Shown here: positions 16,958 through 26,300 of the stretch, one piece after another
Layout: each line of letters begins with the position of its first letter
Position numbering within the stretch: position 1 is the first letter of the stretch
Origin: Sphingomonas faeni
GTDB taxonomy: Bacteria; Pseudomonadota; Alphaproteobacteria; Sphingomonadales; Sphingomonadaceae
Length of the DNA: 64,000 nt
Direction: 5' to 3'
Assembly (NCBI RefSeq): GCF_003053745.1
Contig: NZ_QAYE01000006.1
Span: 186,001 to 250,000, forward strand
Notes under the pieces: model-generated
Database searches by the model: none
What the model was told of the DNA's origin: nothing
What the model saw: only the letters and a program-made list of their open reading frames with translations
Made by a program: the position numbers and the translations under genes

Positions 16958-18199
16958 GTGCGGCGCTTCAGGAATATCCGCTGGACCATCATCGGCCTGT
17001 TCGTGGTGGCGATGGTCATCAACTATCTTGCACGCAGCGTGCTCGGCGTCGCGGCGCCGGCGATTATGGCCGAGCAGCATATCAGCGCCGCCGAATATTC
17101 CTGGATCACCGGCGCATTCCAGATCGGCATCATGTTCCAGCCGCTCGCCGGCTATGTGCTCGACGTGGTCGGGCTGAAGATCGGCTTCACGCTGTTCGTC
17201 GCGATCTGGTCGCTGATCACGATGGCGCACGGACTGGCGACCGGCTGGATGGGATTCGCCGGCTTGCGTGGCGCGCTGGGGCTGGTCGAGGGATCGGCGC
17301 AACCCGCGGGCATGAAGCTGGTCGCCGAATGGTTTCCGGCCCGAGAGCGCGGCGTCGCGGGCGGCATCTATCAGATCGGGGCCTCGTTCGGCGCGGTGTT
17401 CGCGCCGCCGCTGGTGGCCTGGGCGGTGCTCAACCATAGCTGGCGCGCGGCCTTCTTCATCGCCGGTGCGCTCGGGCTGGTGTGGGTGATCGCGTGGCTG
17501 TTCTGGTATGCGCCGCCCGCAAAACATCGACGGCTGTCGCCGGCGGAACGCACGCTGATCGTCGAAGGACAGGAGGCATCGCTAGCCACGCATCGCAAGC
17601 GTCCCCCGCTCGGCGAACTGCTGCGACGTCGTAATTTGTGGGCAATTGCGGCGGCGCGGTTCCTCGCCGATCCGGTGTGGGGCATGCTGTCGTTCTGGAT
17701 GCCGCTGTACCTGGTGCAGGTGCGCCATTTCGATCTCGGCCAGATCGCGATGTTCGCGTGGCTGCCGTTCCTGGCGGCGGACCTCGGATGCCTGTTCGGG
17801 CCGATCGTGGTCGCGTGGCTGCAACGGCGCGGTGTCGACCTGATCGATGCGCGGCGTGGCGCCTTCACGGTAGGCGCGGTGCTGATGACGGGGATGATGT
17901 TCGTCGGCACGGTGACCAGCCCGATCGCGGCGATCGCACTGCTGTGCCTCGGTGGTTTCGCGCATCAGACGCTGTCGGTGACGGTCATCACGCTGTCGTC
18001 GGACCTGTTCCCGCAGGATCAGGTCGCGACCGCGACGGGGATGTCGGGCACCGCCGCCAATCTCGGCGTGCTGATCTTCACGCTGGTGCTCGGCTCGATG
18101 GTCGCGGAGGTCGGCTACCAGCCGTTCTTCATCCTGCTCGGACTGCTCGACCTGGTCGGCGCCGCACTCCTCTGGGTCCTGATACGAAAGCCCGCATGA
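16958..18199 (+). CDS. MFS sugar/sugar-acid transporter (anion:cation symporter-like)
   Basis: 414 aa if translation begins at GTG 16958, which has GAGGGG 6 nt upstream; GTG 16952 in the same frame abuts that site and is less likely. Twelve hydrophobic segments. WTIIGLFVVAMVINYLARS and WFPARERGVAGGIYQIGASF resemble the ACS family (ExuT/GudP-like hexuronate carriers). Expected in the inner membrane, importing the mono- or oligosaccharides released by the periplasmic enzymes. Its stop overlaps the GH43 start (ATGA, 4 nt), indicating translational coupling. A LacI operator lies immediately upstream. Confidence 0.9.
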   Translation: MRRFRNIRWTIIGLFVVAMVINYLARSVLGVAAPAIMAEQHISAAEYSWITGAFQIGIMFQPLAGYVLDVVGLKIGFTLFVAIWSLITMAHGLATGWMGFAGLRGALGLVEGSAQPAGMKLVAEWFPARERGVAGGIYQIGASFGAVFAPPLVAWAVLNHSWRAAFFIAGALGLVWVIAWLFWYAPPAKHRRLSPAERTLIVEGQEASLATHRKRPPLGELLRRRNLWAIAAARFLADPVWGMLSFWMPLYLVQVRHFDLGQIAMFAWLPFLAADLGCLFGPIVVAWLQRRGVDLIDARRGAFTVGAVLMTGMMFVGTVTSPIAAIALLCLGGFAHQTLSVTVITLSSDLFPQDQVATATGMSGTAANLGVLIFTLVLGSMVAEVGYQPFFILLGLLDLVGAALLWVLIRKPA

Positions 18200-19812
18200 C
18201 TATTCGAAATCCGATCCTTCCCGGCTTCAATCCGGACCCGTCGATCGTCCGCGTCGGCGACGATTACTACATCGCGACCTCGACCTTCGAATGGTACCCG
18301 GGCGTCCAGATCCACCAATCGCGCGACCTCGCGAACTGGCGGCTGGCAGCGCGGCCGCTCAACCGCGCGAGCCAGCTGGACATGCGCGGGAATCCGGACT
18401 CGTGCGGAGTATGGGCGCCGGACCTGAGCCATGCGAACGGCCGGTTCCACCTGATCTACACCGACGTGAAGCGTTACGGCCAGACTACGATCGACGGTGC
18501 GCGAGGCGCGTCGCTCCGCGATTTCCATAATTACTGGGTCACGGCGGAGCATATCGACGGACCGTGGTCCGATCCCGTCCACCTCAACAGCAGTGGGTTT
18601 GATCCGGCGTTTTTCCATGATGATGACCAGCGGAGCTGGTTGCTCAACATGCTGTGGGACCACCGGCCGGGTGGGCGGCGGTTTGCCGGGATCGTGGCGC
18701 AGGAGATCGATCTCGCGACGGGCGACATGCTCGGCGACCGTCGCATGATCTTCGAGGGGACTTCGCTCGGTTTCACCGAGGGCCCGCACCTCTACAAGCG
18801 CGACGGCTGGTATCACCTGCTGGTCGCGGAAGGCGGCACCGAGCGCAACCATGCCGTCGTGATGGCGCGGTCACGGTCGCTGTTCGGTCCGTACGAGGTG
18901 CATCCGGATGGCCCGGTACTGACCGCGGCGGGCAAGCAGGGCGTGCAGTTGCAGCGAACCGGGCACGGCGACCTGGTCGAAACGCCGACCGGCGAAACCT
19001 GGATGGTGTATCTATGCGGGCGACCGCTGCCCGTCAGTGACCGGTGCGTGCTGGGCCGCGAGACAGCGATCCAGCCGATGCGCTGGGGCGAGGATGGCTG
19101 GCTGCGGACGCTCGACGTCGACGCGAGTCCGGCGCTGGTCGTGGAGGATGGCACGGCGTCGGCCGCTTCCGAACCGCGGCACGAGCGCAGCGTGTTCGAT
19201 ACCGCGGCGCTGCCCGAGGCTTTCCAGTGGCTGCGTACCCCGGATGCCGACCGGTTGTTCAGCCTGACCGCGCGGCCCGGTTATCTGCGCCTCTACGGCC
19301 GCGAGACGATCGGGAGCCACTTCACCCAGTCGCTGGTCGCGCGCCGGCAGCAGGCGTTCGCCTACGCCGCCGAGACGCTCGTCACGTTCGAACCGCGTCA
19401 CTTCCAGCAGGCGGCGGGGCTGGTCTGCTACTATAATTCGACCAAGTTCCATTATCTGCACGTCACCGCCGACGACGATGGCCGGCGCGTGCTGCAGGTA
19501 CTGTCGGCGATCCCGACCCCGCTCGGCAGCAGCGTGATCACCCAGCCGATCGCAATCGACGCGGGACCGATCGGACTGCGGGTCGAGGTGGATCACGAAA
19601 GCCTTCGCTTCGGATACCGGTATGCTGGATCGAGCGCTTGGACCTGGCTCGCGGACCGGTTTGATGCGAGCATCCTGTCCGATGAGGCGACCTTGCCGGG
19701 CCTGCCCAACTTCACCGGCGCCTTTGTCGGGATGGCGTGCCAGGATATGTCGGGAGCCGGCGAACCGGCCGATTTCAGCTATTTCGAGTATGTCGAAGCC
19801 GGCGGCGACTGA
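18196..19812 (+). CDS. GH43 beta-xylosidase / alpha-L-arabinofuranosidase
   Basis: ATG 18196 overlaps the transporter stop by 4 nt; a longer open frame upstream is an artefact. 538 aa, no signal peptide, so cytoplasmic. The five-bladed propeller has the base Asp in NPDPSIVRVGDDYY (D14), the pKa-setting Asp in SGFDPAFFHDD (about 134) and the acid Glu in LGFTEGPHLY (about 195). The last 200 residues form the C-terminal beta-sandwich seen in XynB-type GH43 enzymes (QAAGLVCYYNSTKFHYL). It would hydrolyse imported xylo- or arabino-oligosaccharides, completing the pathway begun by the GH51 enzyme. A strong hairpin follows the stop. Confidence 0.93.
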   Translation: MTIRNPILPGFNPDPSIVRVGDDYYIATSTFEWYPGVQIHQSRDLANWRLAARPLNRASQLDMRGNPDSCGVWAPDLSHANGRFHLIYTDVKRYGQTTIDGARGASLRDFHNYWVTAEHIDGPWSDPVHLNSSGFDPAFFHDDDQRSWLLNMLWDHRPGGRRFAGIVAQEIDLATGDMLGDRRMIFEGTSLGFTEGPHLYKRDGWYHLLVAEGGTERNHAVVMARSRSLFGPYEVHPDGPVLTAAGKQGVQLQRTGHGDLVETPTGETWMVYLCGRPLPVSDRCVLGRETAIQPMRWGEDGWLRTLDVDASPALVVEDGTASAASEPRHERSVFDTAALPEAFQWLRTPDADRLFSLTARPGYLRLYGRETIGSHFTQSLVARRQQAFAYAAETLVTFEPRHFQQAAGLVCYYNSTKFHYLHVTADDDGRRVLQVLSAIPTPLGSSVITQPIAIDAGPIGLRVEVDHESLRFGYRYAGSSAWTWLADRFDASILSDEATLPGLPNFTGAFVGMACQDMSGAGEPADFSYFEYVEAGGD

Positions 19813-19814
19813 GC

Positions 19815-19847
19815 GGACTGAACGCGGCATCGATCCGCGTTCAGTCC
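19815..19847. terminator. Hairpin after GH43 gene
   Basis: Perfect 13-bp stem GGACTGAACGCGG/CCGCGTTCAGTCC with a 7-nt loop, starting 2 nt after the GH43 stop and lying 18 nt from the stop of the convergent oxidoreductase. No T-run follows, but the position between convergent genes fits a bidirectional terminator. Confidence 0.65.
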
Positions 19848-19865
19848 GTGACCACTGGCGCAGCC

Positions 19866-20864
19866 TTATGCTGCGATCTTCAAGTCCTGCATGACGTCGG
19901 CGGTGATCGAGAGGCTCCGCTTGCGCGCTTCGTGGTCGTAGATCGCGCTGGTCACCATGACCTCGTCGACGCCGGTCCGCTCGACGAACGCCGCGATGCC
20001 GCGGGCGACCTTGGCCGGGCTGCCGACCGCCGAGCATTGCAGGACGTGGTCGAGGATCTGGTTGCCCTGCGCGCCGAGCGACTCGCGATAGCCGGCGAGG
20101 GGTGGCTTCATCTTGCCGGGGTTGCCGGTGCGGAGCGCGACGAACGACTGCTGCTGAGAGGTGGCGAGCAGTTCCGCCTCCGCATCGGTCTCGGCCGCGA
20201 ACACGTTGAAGCCGGCCATGACGTGTGGCTTCGACAGGCGCGCAGACGGACGGAAGTCGCGGCGGTAGATCGCGAGCGCGGCATCGAGCGCGTCGGGCGC
20301 GAAGTGCGAGGCGAACGCGTAGGGCAGGCCGAGCGCGGCCGCCAACTGCGCGCCGAACGTGCTGGAGCCGAGGATCCACATCTCCACGTCCGCGCCGGCG
20401 CCCGGGGTCGCAACGATGCCGGTCTGGCCGTCGTTGGCGAAGTAGCTCTGGAGCTCCATCACGTCCTGGGGGAAGGCGTTGGCGTCGGTTTCCAACGTGC
20501 GGCGCATCGCGCGCGCGACGCGCTGGTCGGAACCTGGTGCGCGGCCGAGGCCGAGATCGATGCGGCCGGGGAAGAGCGCGTCGAGCGTGCCAAACTGTTC
20601 GGCGATCGTCAGCGGCGCGTGGTTGGGGAGCATGATGCCGCCCGAGCCGACGCGGATGGTCTTCGTGGCGGCGGCGATGTGCGCGATCACGACGGCGGTT
20701 GCGGCCGACGCGATGCCGGTCATGCCGTGGTGCTCGGCGACCCAGTAGCGCTGAAACCCGACGCTCTCGGCATGCCGCGCGAGGTCGGCCGCGTTGGCGA
20801 GCGATTGAGAGACGGTGCCGCCTTCGATGACGGGGACCAGATCGAGCAGGGAATAGCGTGTCAT
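19866..20864 (-). CDS. LLM-class flavin-dependent oxidoreductase (luciferase-like)
   Basis: 332 aa from ATG 20864 ([16 protein letters not shown]); the frame continues upstream only into repeat DNA. The fold shows the bacterial-luciferase signatures of single-component LLM oxidoreductases: [20 protein letters not shown], then [35 protein letters not shown] and the C-terminal [10 protein letters not shown] and [12 protein letters not shown]. Probably uses FMN or F420-like flavin to oxidise an unknown substrate. Closest in layout to the YhbW/alkanal monooxygenase-like group. Stand-alone gene, ending against the GH43 terminator hairpin. Confidence 0.9.
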   Translation of the reverse strand: MTRYSLLDLVPVIEGGTVSQSLANAADLARHAESVGFQRYWVAEHHGMTGIASAATAVVIAHIAAATKTIRVGSGGIMLPNHAPLTIAEQFGTLDALFPGRIDLGLGRAPGSDQRVARAMRRTLETDANAFPQDVMELQSYFANDGQTGIVATPGAGADVEMWILGSSTFGAQLAAALGLPYAFASHFAPDALDAALAIYRRDFRPSARLSKPHVMAGFNVFAAETDAEAELLATSQQQSFVALRTGNPGKMKPPLAGYRESLGAQGNQILDHVLQCSAVGSPAKVARGIAAFVERTGVDEVMVTSAIYDHEARKRSLSITADVMQDLKIAA

Positions 20865-20930
20865 GCGGCAGAGATAGGTACCGAGCGGTAGCTTATCCAG
20901 TGTTTGGGTTGAATGGTTTGTTTGGCTTCG

Positions 20931-21040
20931 GCTCCCCTCCCTGGAAGGGAGGGGTTGGGGGTGGGTCGGGTTCCGCATGTTCGCAGGGTTGTGGCTCGAT
21001 CGGGCGGACCCACCCCCGGCCCCTCCCTTTCAGGGAGGGG
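20931..21040. repeat. Palindromic repeat, family E (copy 1)
   Basis: Arms GCTCCCCTCCCTGGAAGGGA... and ...CCCTCCCTTTCAGGGAGGGG flank GGGTTGGGGGTGGGTCGG and its mirror. A second copy is at 54777-54882. It fills the gap between the oxidoreductase start and the protease stop. Confidence 0.85.
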
Positions 21041-21047
21041 GAAGAAG

Positions 21048-23372
21048 TCAGAACCCCAGGCTGTAGCGCATTGCCATGCCGTAGTCGTTGGGGAGCGCCG
21101 CGAAGTTGCCGGGGTCGCGGCGGAAGAACAGGTTGGTGTCGAGGCCACCGCCGAACGCGGGCACGCCGTAGCGCATCTCGACATCGAGCTCGCGACCTTG
21201 TGGGGCGAGGTTGAGGCGTTGGGTAGTCCAGTCGGTGACGGTACCGGACGTGTAATCGTAATAGGTTGGCAGCCCGAGGTCGATGCCGCCGCGGGCTACG
21301 CGCAACGGTTGCGCGATGCGCACGCCGAGGCTGTCGTGACCGAACACGCCGTCCTTGCCGATGTCGGCCGCGAAGGCGTTGGTGCGGACGAGGCCGTCGC
21401 CGCTGAGGCCGCCGCGTACCGCCGCGCGGGTCCAACCTTGGCGCATCGATCCGCCGATGCTCCAGCCGCTCCCCGCATCGAACCGTGCCTTGGTATCCAC
21501 GAACCACGTTGCCGCGCGCGTCCCGCCGAGCGCGGCGTCGAACCGCGCGCCGAGGACGGTGTCGCGCTCGTCCATCCGGGTGGCGGCAACCATCGTCGCC
21601 AGCGCGCCGAAGCGTCGGTCGACCGCAAGCGAGACGCGGTTGTAGCCGGAGCGCTGCCAGCGGTCGCGCAGGCGGAGGTCGCTGTCACGCTGCGTCAGGA
21701 CATCGCCATTCTCGATGCCCGCGGTGAAGCCGAATCCGCCAAAGCTCTGCCGCATCGCGCTGGACGCCCGGATGCTGCTGTCGAAGCCCATGCCGCCGGT
21801 GTTGGCGATCAGGAAGGCGGGTTCGGACTGGCCCGAGAGTTGTGCGCTGAGCGCGCCTGAGCCTTGTGCGAAGCCGAAGCCGAACGACAAAGTGCTGCCG
21901 AGCTTCTGCGTCACCATCCCGGCGATCGCGCGCGCGCTGGTCGCGTCGGCGGTTGAGAGCGACGTGCGATCGAGCGCGACGTCGCCGTTCGCGCGCGGGG
22001 CTAGCGTCATCGAAACGGTCATGCCGCCCTGCGCCAGCGCGACCGTGCGGAATCGCGACTGGAGCGCGCCGCCGAGCGATCGTTCCGGACTGCGGCGGGC
22101 GATCGTCTTGGCGAGGTCGATCGCGAACGCGCGGCTGTAGCCGTCGAGGATCACTGCGCCGAGTTCACCCTGCGCGGCGTCGCCCATCGGCGCGGACAGA
22201 CTGGCGTTGCTGATCGTCGAGACGACCGCTTTCGATCCCGCGATCGAGGTCGTGCCGAGCGGCTGGAATGCGCGCGTCAGGTCGAGCACGCCATTGCCGT
22301 AGACTGCGTCGACTCCGGGGGCGCCGGCGTCGCGCGCGCTGCGAAACAGGATGTCGACGATCTGTGCGCCGGTCAGGTTGGGGAAGGCCTGGGCCAGCAG
22401 TGCCACCGCGCCGGAAATCTGCGGGGCGGCGAACGACGTGCCCGACCAGAGATAGGCGGTGTCGGTCGCGTCGGGGGCACGAACGCTTTCGCCGACAGCG
22501 GTTAGGAAGTGCGCGGCGCCGGTGCCTGCGCGGTCGCTGAAGGTGGAGATGCCGTCGCTCGCGCCGACCGAGCCGGCGATGATCACCTGGTTGCGGCCCT
22601 GCGCTTCGCCGGCGACGTTGGTGAACGGATCGGGGTTGACCGAACCGTCATTGCCCGCGGCGATCACGACGACCAGCCCGGCAGCAGTCGCGCGGCCGAT
22701 CGCATCCTTCAGGCTCTGCGGCATCTCGGAGCCGCCGAGCGAAATGTTGACGACCTTCGCGCCTGCCGTGCGGGCCGCATCGAGCCCGCGCGTGATCGCG
22801 TCGGTGCCGAACTTGCAGCCCGAATCCTCGTCGTCCTTGCTCGCGGTGGCGCAAGTACCGGGGCGGTCCGCGCGGAGGACGATCAACGTCGCGTCGAACG
22901 CCACGCCGTGCGAGCCCGCGCCATTCCTCCGGCCCGCCAGCGTGAAGGCGACCGCGGTGCCATGGCCGCCTTCGTCGTCGATCGAGCTATTGCCGGCGAC
23001 GTCCTGCGAGGAGGACGAGACACGGCTGCCGAACTCCTGGCTCTGCAGGTCGATGCCGCTGTCGATCACGCCGACGCCGATCCCCTTGCCGGTCGCGCCG
23101 ACATTGTACGCGGCCAGCGCGTTCATCGAGACCGCGCCGACGGTCGCGCGATATTCGCTGGTGTCGTTGCTGGACGGTGTCGGGGTCGGGGTCGGCGCGG
23201 GAGTCGGAGCAGGGGTGGGCGCTGGGGTCGGAAGCGGTGTCGGCGTCGGGGTGGAGACTGTAGGAGGGGCCGGCGTGCTGTTGACGCCGCCGCCACCGCC
23301 TCCACAGGCGGCGAGCAGCAGGCCACTTGCCACCGCTGCCGTTCTCAGCAGCCCCGCCTTCGTGCCGCGCAT
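21048..23372 (-). CDS. Subtilisin-like (S8) protease with lipobox and autotransporter-like C-terminus
   Basis: Start set at ATG 23372 (AGGGCGGG 6 nt upstream); 774 aa. The N-terminus MRGTKAGLLRTAAVASGLLL runs into AACGGGGGG, a lipobox-like cysteine. A Pro/Thr repeat (PTPTPLPTPAPTPAPTPAPT) tethers the protease domain. The triad is present: Asp in VGVIDSGIDL, His in DDEGGHGTAVAF, Ser in SGTSFAAPQISGA, with the oxyanion Asn in VVIAAGNDGS. The last 350 residues are rich in beta-strand patterns (GFGFTAGIENG, RVSLAVDRRFG) and end MAMRYSLGF, resembling an autotransporter barrel. Predicted surface or outer-membrane protease. Confidence 0.9.
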   Translation of the reverse strand: MRGTKAGLLRTAAVASGLLLAACGGGGGGVNSTPAPPTVSTPTPTPLPTPAPTPAPTPAPTPTPTPSSNDTSEYRATVGAVSMNALAAYNVGATGKGIGVGVIDSGIDLQSQEFGSRVSSSSQDVAGNSSIDDEGGHGTAVAFTLAGRRNGAGSHGVAFDATLIVLRADRPGTCATASKDDEDSGCKFGTDAITRGLDAARTAGAKVVNISLGGSEMPQSLKDAIGRATAAGLVVVIAAGNDGSVNPDPFTNVAGEAQGRNQVIIAGSVGASDGISTFSDRAGTGAAHFLTAVGESVRAPDATDTAYLWSGTSFAAPQISGAVALLAQAFPNLTGAQIVDILFRSARDAGAPGVDAVYGNGVLDLTRAFQPLGTTSIAGSKAVVSTISNASLSAPMGDAAQGELGAVILDGYSRAFAIDLAKTIARRSPERSLGGALQSRFRTVALAQGGMTVSMTLAPRANGDVALDRTSLSTADATSARAIAGMVTQKLGSTLSFGFGFAQGSGALSAQLSGQSEPAFLIANTGGMGFDSSIRASSAMRQSFGGFGFTAGIENGDVLTQRDSDLRLRDRWQRSGYNRVSLAVDRRFGALATMVAATRMDERDTVLGARFDAALGGTRAATWFVDTKARFDAGSGWSIGGSMRQGWTRAAVRGGLSGDGLVRTNAFAADIGKDGVFGHDSLGVRIAQPLRVARGGIDLGLPTYYDYTSGTVTDWTTQRLNLAPQGRELDVEMRYGVPAFGGGLDTNLFFRRDPGNFAALPNDYGMAMRYSLGF

Positions 23373-23509
23373 GCAACCCGCCCTTTTGTGATTTTTCCGT
23401 AACATACTGGAATGCAAAGCCTTACGCGATCGTAAACATCGGCCATAAAGGTCGACAGTGTCGCACCCCGCTTGTCGCCGCGCGCCGCGGTCCGTAGAGG
23501 TTCCGGCCG

Positions 23510-24187
23510 ATGCTTGCCCGCCTTGACCCCCGCCTCGACCATGTCCGCAACTGGATCTTCGATCTCGACAACACGCTGTACCCGGCGAGCGCGGACCTGT
23601 TCGCGCAGGTCGACGCGCGGATGACCGGGTTCATCCAGGACCTGCTCGGGCTCGAGCATGACGAGGCGCGACGCGTGCAGAAGGGATATTTCCACAATCA
23701 CGGCACGACGCTGTCGGGGTTGATGGCCGAGCATCACGTCGATCCGCACGCGTTCCTGGCGCATGTCCACGACATCGAGATGGACGTGTTGGAGCACGAC
23801 GCGCCGCTGGTCGCCGCGATCGCCAAGCTGCCGGGGCGGAAACTCGTCTTCACCAATGGCGACAAGCCGTACGCGCTCAAGATCCTCGACCGGCTCGGGC
23901 TCGGCGAGAGCTTCGAGGCGATCCACGACATCCACGCGATGAACCTGATGCCGAAGCCGCATGCATCGGCCTATGCCGGGTTCTGCGCGGCGTTCGACAT
24001 CGATCCGCGGGAGTCGCTGTTCGCGGACGACATGGCGCGCAACCTGACGCCGGCCAAGGCGATCGGGATGACCACCGTCTGGATCGACAACGGCTCCGAA
24101 CAGTCGCCCGACACCGAGCGCGATCACATCGACTTCACCGTGCCAGTGCTTGCGCCGTGGCTCGAAACCATCCTGGAGACATCATGA
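23510..24187 (+). CDS. HAD-superfamily pyrimidine 5'-nucleotidase-like phosphatase
   Basis: 225 aa. Motif I is [10 protein letters not shown] (catalytic Asp18 and Asp20), motif [12 protein letters not shown], motif III Lys in MPKPHASAY, motif [11 protein letters not shown]. The overall order and the cap sequence ([20 protein letters not shown]) match the Sdt1/pyrimidine-nucleotidase branch of HAD subfamily IA. It overlaps dapD by 4 nt (ATGA), a linkage also common in alphaproteobacteria, so the two are translationally coupled although the pathways differ. Divergent from the protease gene across 137 bp. Confidence 0.9.
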   Translation: MLARLDPRLDHVRNWIFDLDNTLYPASADLFAQVDARMTGFIQDLLGLEHDEARRVQKGYFHNHGTTLSGLMAEHHVDPHAFLAHVHDIEMDVLEHDAPLVAAIAKLPGRKLVFTNGDKPYALKILDRLGLGESFEAIHDIHAMNLMPKPHASAYAGFCAAFDIDPRESLFADDMARNLTPAKAIGMTTVWIDNGSEQSPDTERDHIDFTVPVLAPWLETILETS

Positions 24188-25002
24188 CCTTGCAGACCAT
24201 CATCGACGCCGCCTGGGATGATCGCGCGAACCTCGGCCTCGATACCAAGGGCGAAGTTCGCGACGCCGTCGAGTCCGCGCTGGCGATGCTGGATGCAGGG
24301 ACCGCGCGCGTTGCCGAGCCAACCGCTGATGGCTGGCAGGTCAACCAGTGGTTGAAGAAGGCGGTTCTGCTGTCGTTTCGCCTCAACGACAACGTCGTGA
24401 TCGACGGCGGTTCGGCGGGGTCCCCGGGGTTCGACAAGGTGCCGTCGAAGTTCTCGAGCTGGGGCGAGACCGAGTTCCGCTCGGCTGGCATCCGCGTCGT
24501 GCCGGGCGCGGTCGCGCGGCGCGGGAGCTTCATCGCCAAGGGTGCGATCCTGATGCCGAGCTTCGTCAACATCGGCGCGTATGTCGGTGAAGGCACGATG
24601 GTCGACGCCTGGGCGACGGTCGGGTCGTGCGCGCAGATCGGCAGGAACGTGCATTTGTCGGGCGGCGCTGGCATCGGCGGCGTGCTCGAGCCGTTGCAGG
24701 CGGATCCCGTCATCATCGGCGATGGCGCCTTCATCGGTGCGCGCGCGGAAGTGGCGGAGGGCGTCCGCGTCGGCGAGGGCGCGGTGCTGTCGATGGGCGT
24801 ATATTTGGGCGCCTCGACCAAGATCATCGACCGCGCGACTGGCGAAGTGTTCAAGGGCGAAGTGCCGCCCTATTCCGTCGTCGTGCCGGGCTCGATCGGT
24901 GGCGGTGACGGCAAGCCGGCGCTGTATTGTGCGGTCATCGTCAAGCGCGTCGATGCGCAAACACGGTCCAAAACCTCGATCAATGACCTGCTGAGGGACT
25001 GA
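24184..25002 (+). CDS. dapD: Tetrahydrodipicolinate N-succinyltransferase
   Basis: ATG 24184 overlaps the preceding stop; 272 aa, the expected family length. Catalyses succinyl-CoA transfer to tetrahydrodipicolinate in lysine and meso-diaminopimelate synthesis. N-terminal helical region ([14 protein letters not shown]) followed by [18 protein letters not shown], then a left-handed beta-helix of hexapeptide repeats ([40 protein letters not shown]) and the C-terminal VVPGSIGG segment. Cytoplasmic trimer. Followed after 61 nt by glpX. Confidence 0.97.
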   Translation: MTLQTIIDAAWDDRANLGLDTKGEVRDAVESALAMLDAGTARVAEPTADGWQVNQWLKKAVLLSFRLNDNVVIDGGSAGSPGFDKVPSKFSSWGETEFRSAGIRVVPGAVARRGSFIAKGAILMPSFVNIGAYVGEGTMVDAWATVGSCAQIGRNVHLSGGAGIGGVLEPLQADPVIIGDGAFIGARAEVAEGVRVGEGAVLSMGVYLGASTKIIDRATGEVFKGEVPPYSVVVPGSIGGGDGKPALYCAVIVKRVDAQTRSKTSINDLLRD

Positions 25003-25063
25003 TCGGGTCGACAACCGGATGGCCGCTGCCTATCCGGGACGAAACATACCGAGGAGATAGACT

Positions 25064-26035
25064 TTGACCGCTGCCGCCAGCCAGGTTCTCGACCGCGTAC
25101 TCGTCCTCGAAATGGTCCGCGTGACCGAAGCGGCGGCGATCGCCGCGTCCACGCTCGTCGGGCGCGGCGACGAGAAGGCAGCGGATGCAGCGGCGGTCGA
25201 GGCGATGCGCGAGGCGCTCAACTCGCTGTACATGGACGGCACCGTGGTGATCGGCGAGGGCGAGCGCGACGAGGCCCCGATGCTGTTCATCGGCGAGAAG
25301 GTCGGCTCGGCGATCGGCAAGGGCCCGAAGATCGACATCGCACTCGATCCTTTAGAAGGCACGACGATCTGCGCGACCGCGGGGCCGAACAGCCTCGCCG
25401 TGCTGGCGATCGCCGAGGAGGGCGGGCTGCTCAACGCGCCCGATGTCTACATGGACAAGATCGCGGTCGGCCCGGGCTATCCCGAGGGGATCATCGATCT
25501 CGACAAGACCCCGACCGAGAACATCAACGCGGTTGCTGCGGCCAAGGGCGTGCCGGCGCGCGACCTGATCGTGTGCGTGCTCGATCGTCCGCGTCACGAG
25601 GCGCTGATCGCCGAACTGCGCCAGGTCGGCTGCGGGATCATGCTGATTGGTGACGGCGACGTCGCCGGCGTGATCGCGACGTCGGATCCTGAGACCACGG
25701 TCGACGTGTACATGGGTTCGGGTGGTGCTCCCGAGGGCGTGCTGGCGTGTGCGGCGCTGCGCTGCGTCGGCGGGCAGTTCAAGGGGCGGTTGCTGTTCCG
25801 GAACGACGACGAGCGTGGGCGTGCGGCGAAGTGGGGGATCACCGATCTCGACAAGCAGTATGACCTGTCGGAACTGGCGAAGGGCGACTGCATCTTTGCG
25901 GCGACCGGGGTTACGGATGGGTCGTTGCTGGCTGGCGTGAAGCGCAAGAAGGGCAAGATGACCACCGAGAGCGTGGTGATGCGGGCTTCTTCGGGGACCG
26001 TACGTTGGGTCAAGGGCGAGCATCGGACTGACTGA
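25064..26035 (+). CDS. glpX: Class II fructose-1,6-bisphosphatase
   Basis: Gluconeogenic enzyme hydrolysing fructose-1,6-bisphosphate. 323 aa from a TTG start at 25064; GAGGAGATAG lies 3-9 nt upstream and no ATG fits better. Metal and substrate residues are in VIGEGERDEAPMLFIGEKVG and ALDPLEGTT, and the family sequences MYGSGGAPEGV-like YMGSGGAPEGVLACAA and FAATGVTDGSLLAGV are intact. Shorter than the 336-aa E. coli protein by the usual amount for alphaproteobacteria. Likely co-transcribed with dapD. Confidence 0.95.
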   Translation: MTAAASQVLDRVLVLEMVRVTEAAAIAASTLVGRGDEKAADAAAVEAMREALNSLYMDGTVVIGEGERDEAPMLFIGEKVGSAIGKGPKIDIALDPLEGTTICATAGPNSLAVLAIAEEGGLLNAPDVYMDKIAVGPGYPEGIIDLDKTPTENINAVAAAKGVPARDLIVCVLDRPRHEALIAELRQVGCGIMLIGDGDVAGVIATSDPETTVDVYMGSGGAPEGVLACAALRCVGGQFKGRLLFRNDDERGRAAKWGITDLDKQYDLSELAKGDCIFAATGVTDGSLLAGVKRKKGKMTTESVVMRASSGTVRWVKGEHRTD

Positions 26036-26063
26036 TTTGATACTGCGCCGACCGGCAGCTCAG

Positions 26064-26169
26064 CACCTCCCCGGCGCAGGCCGGGGCCCAGATGGAAAGG
26101 TCGGAGTAACGGAGCGTTGTCCGTAGTCAGCAACGTCCCCCAACTGGGCCCCGGCTTTCGCCGGGGTGG
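26064..26169. repeat. Palindromic repeat, family A (copy 2)
   Basis: Arms CACCTCCCCGGCGCAGGCCG... and ...CCCCGGCTTTCGCCGGGGTG, slightly diverged from the perfect copy at 2878. It starts 29 nt after the glpX stop. Confidence 0.85.
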
Positions 26170-26202
26170 GGTACTGGGTTAGCGTGGTGAACCATCCCAC
26201 CA

Positions 26203-26258
26203 TGTGTCCCCGCGAAGGCGGGGACACAGACTGGGCTCCCGCCTTCGCGGGAGAACAT
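26203..26258. repeat. Palindromic repeat, family B (copy 1)
   Basis: TGTCCCCGCGAAGGCGGGGA and CTCCCGCCTTCGCGGGAGAA around a CAGACTGGG centre. Nine copies of this 55-60 bp element are in the window. This copy lies just ahead of the CPBP protease gene and could be mistaken for its N-terminus. Confidence 0.85.
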
Positions 26259-26300
26259 ATAAGGCCGAGCGGTGGAACGCATGAGGGGCGAAGTGTCGGC

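Noticed and set aside
26166..26300. N-terminal extension of the CPBP protease
   Set aside because: The extra residues are translated repeat DNA (families A and B), and a good start codon lies after the repeats.
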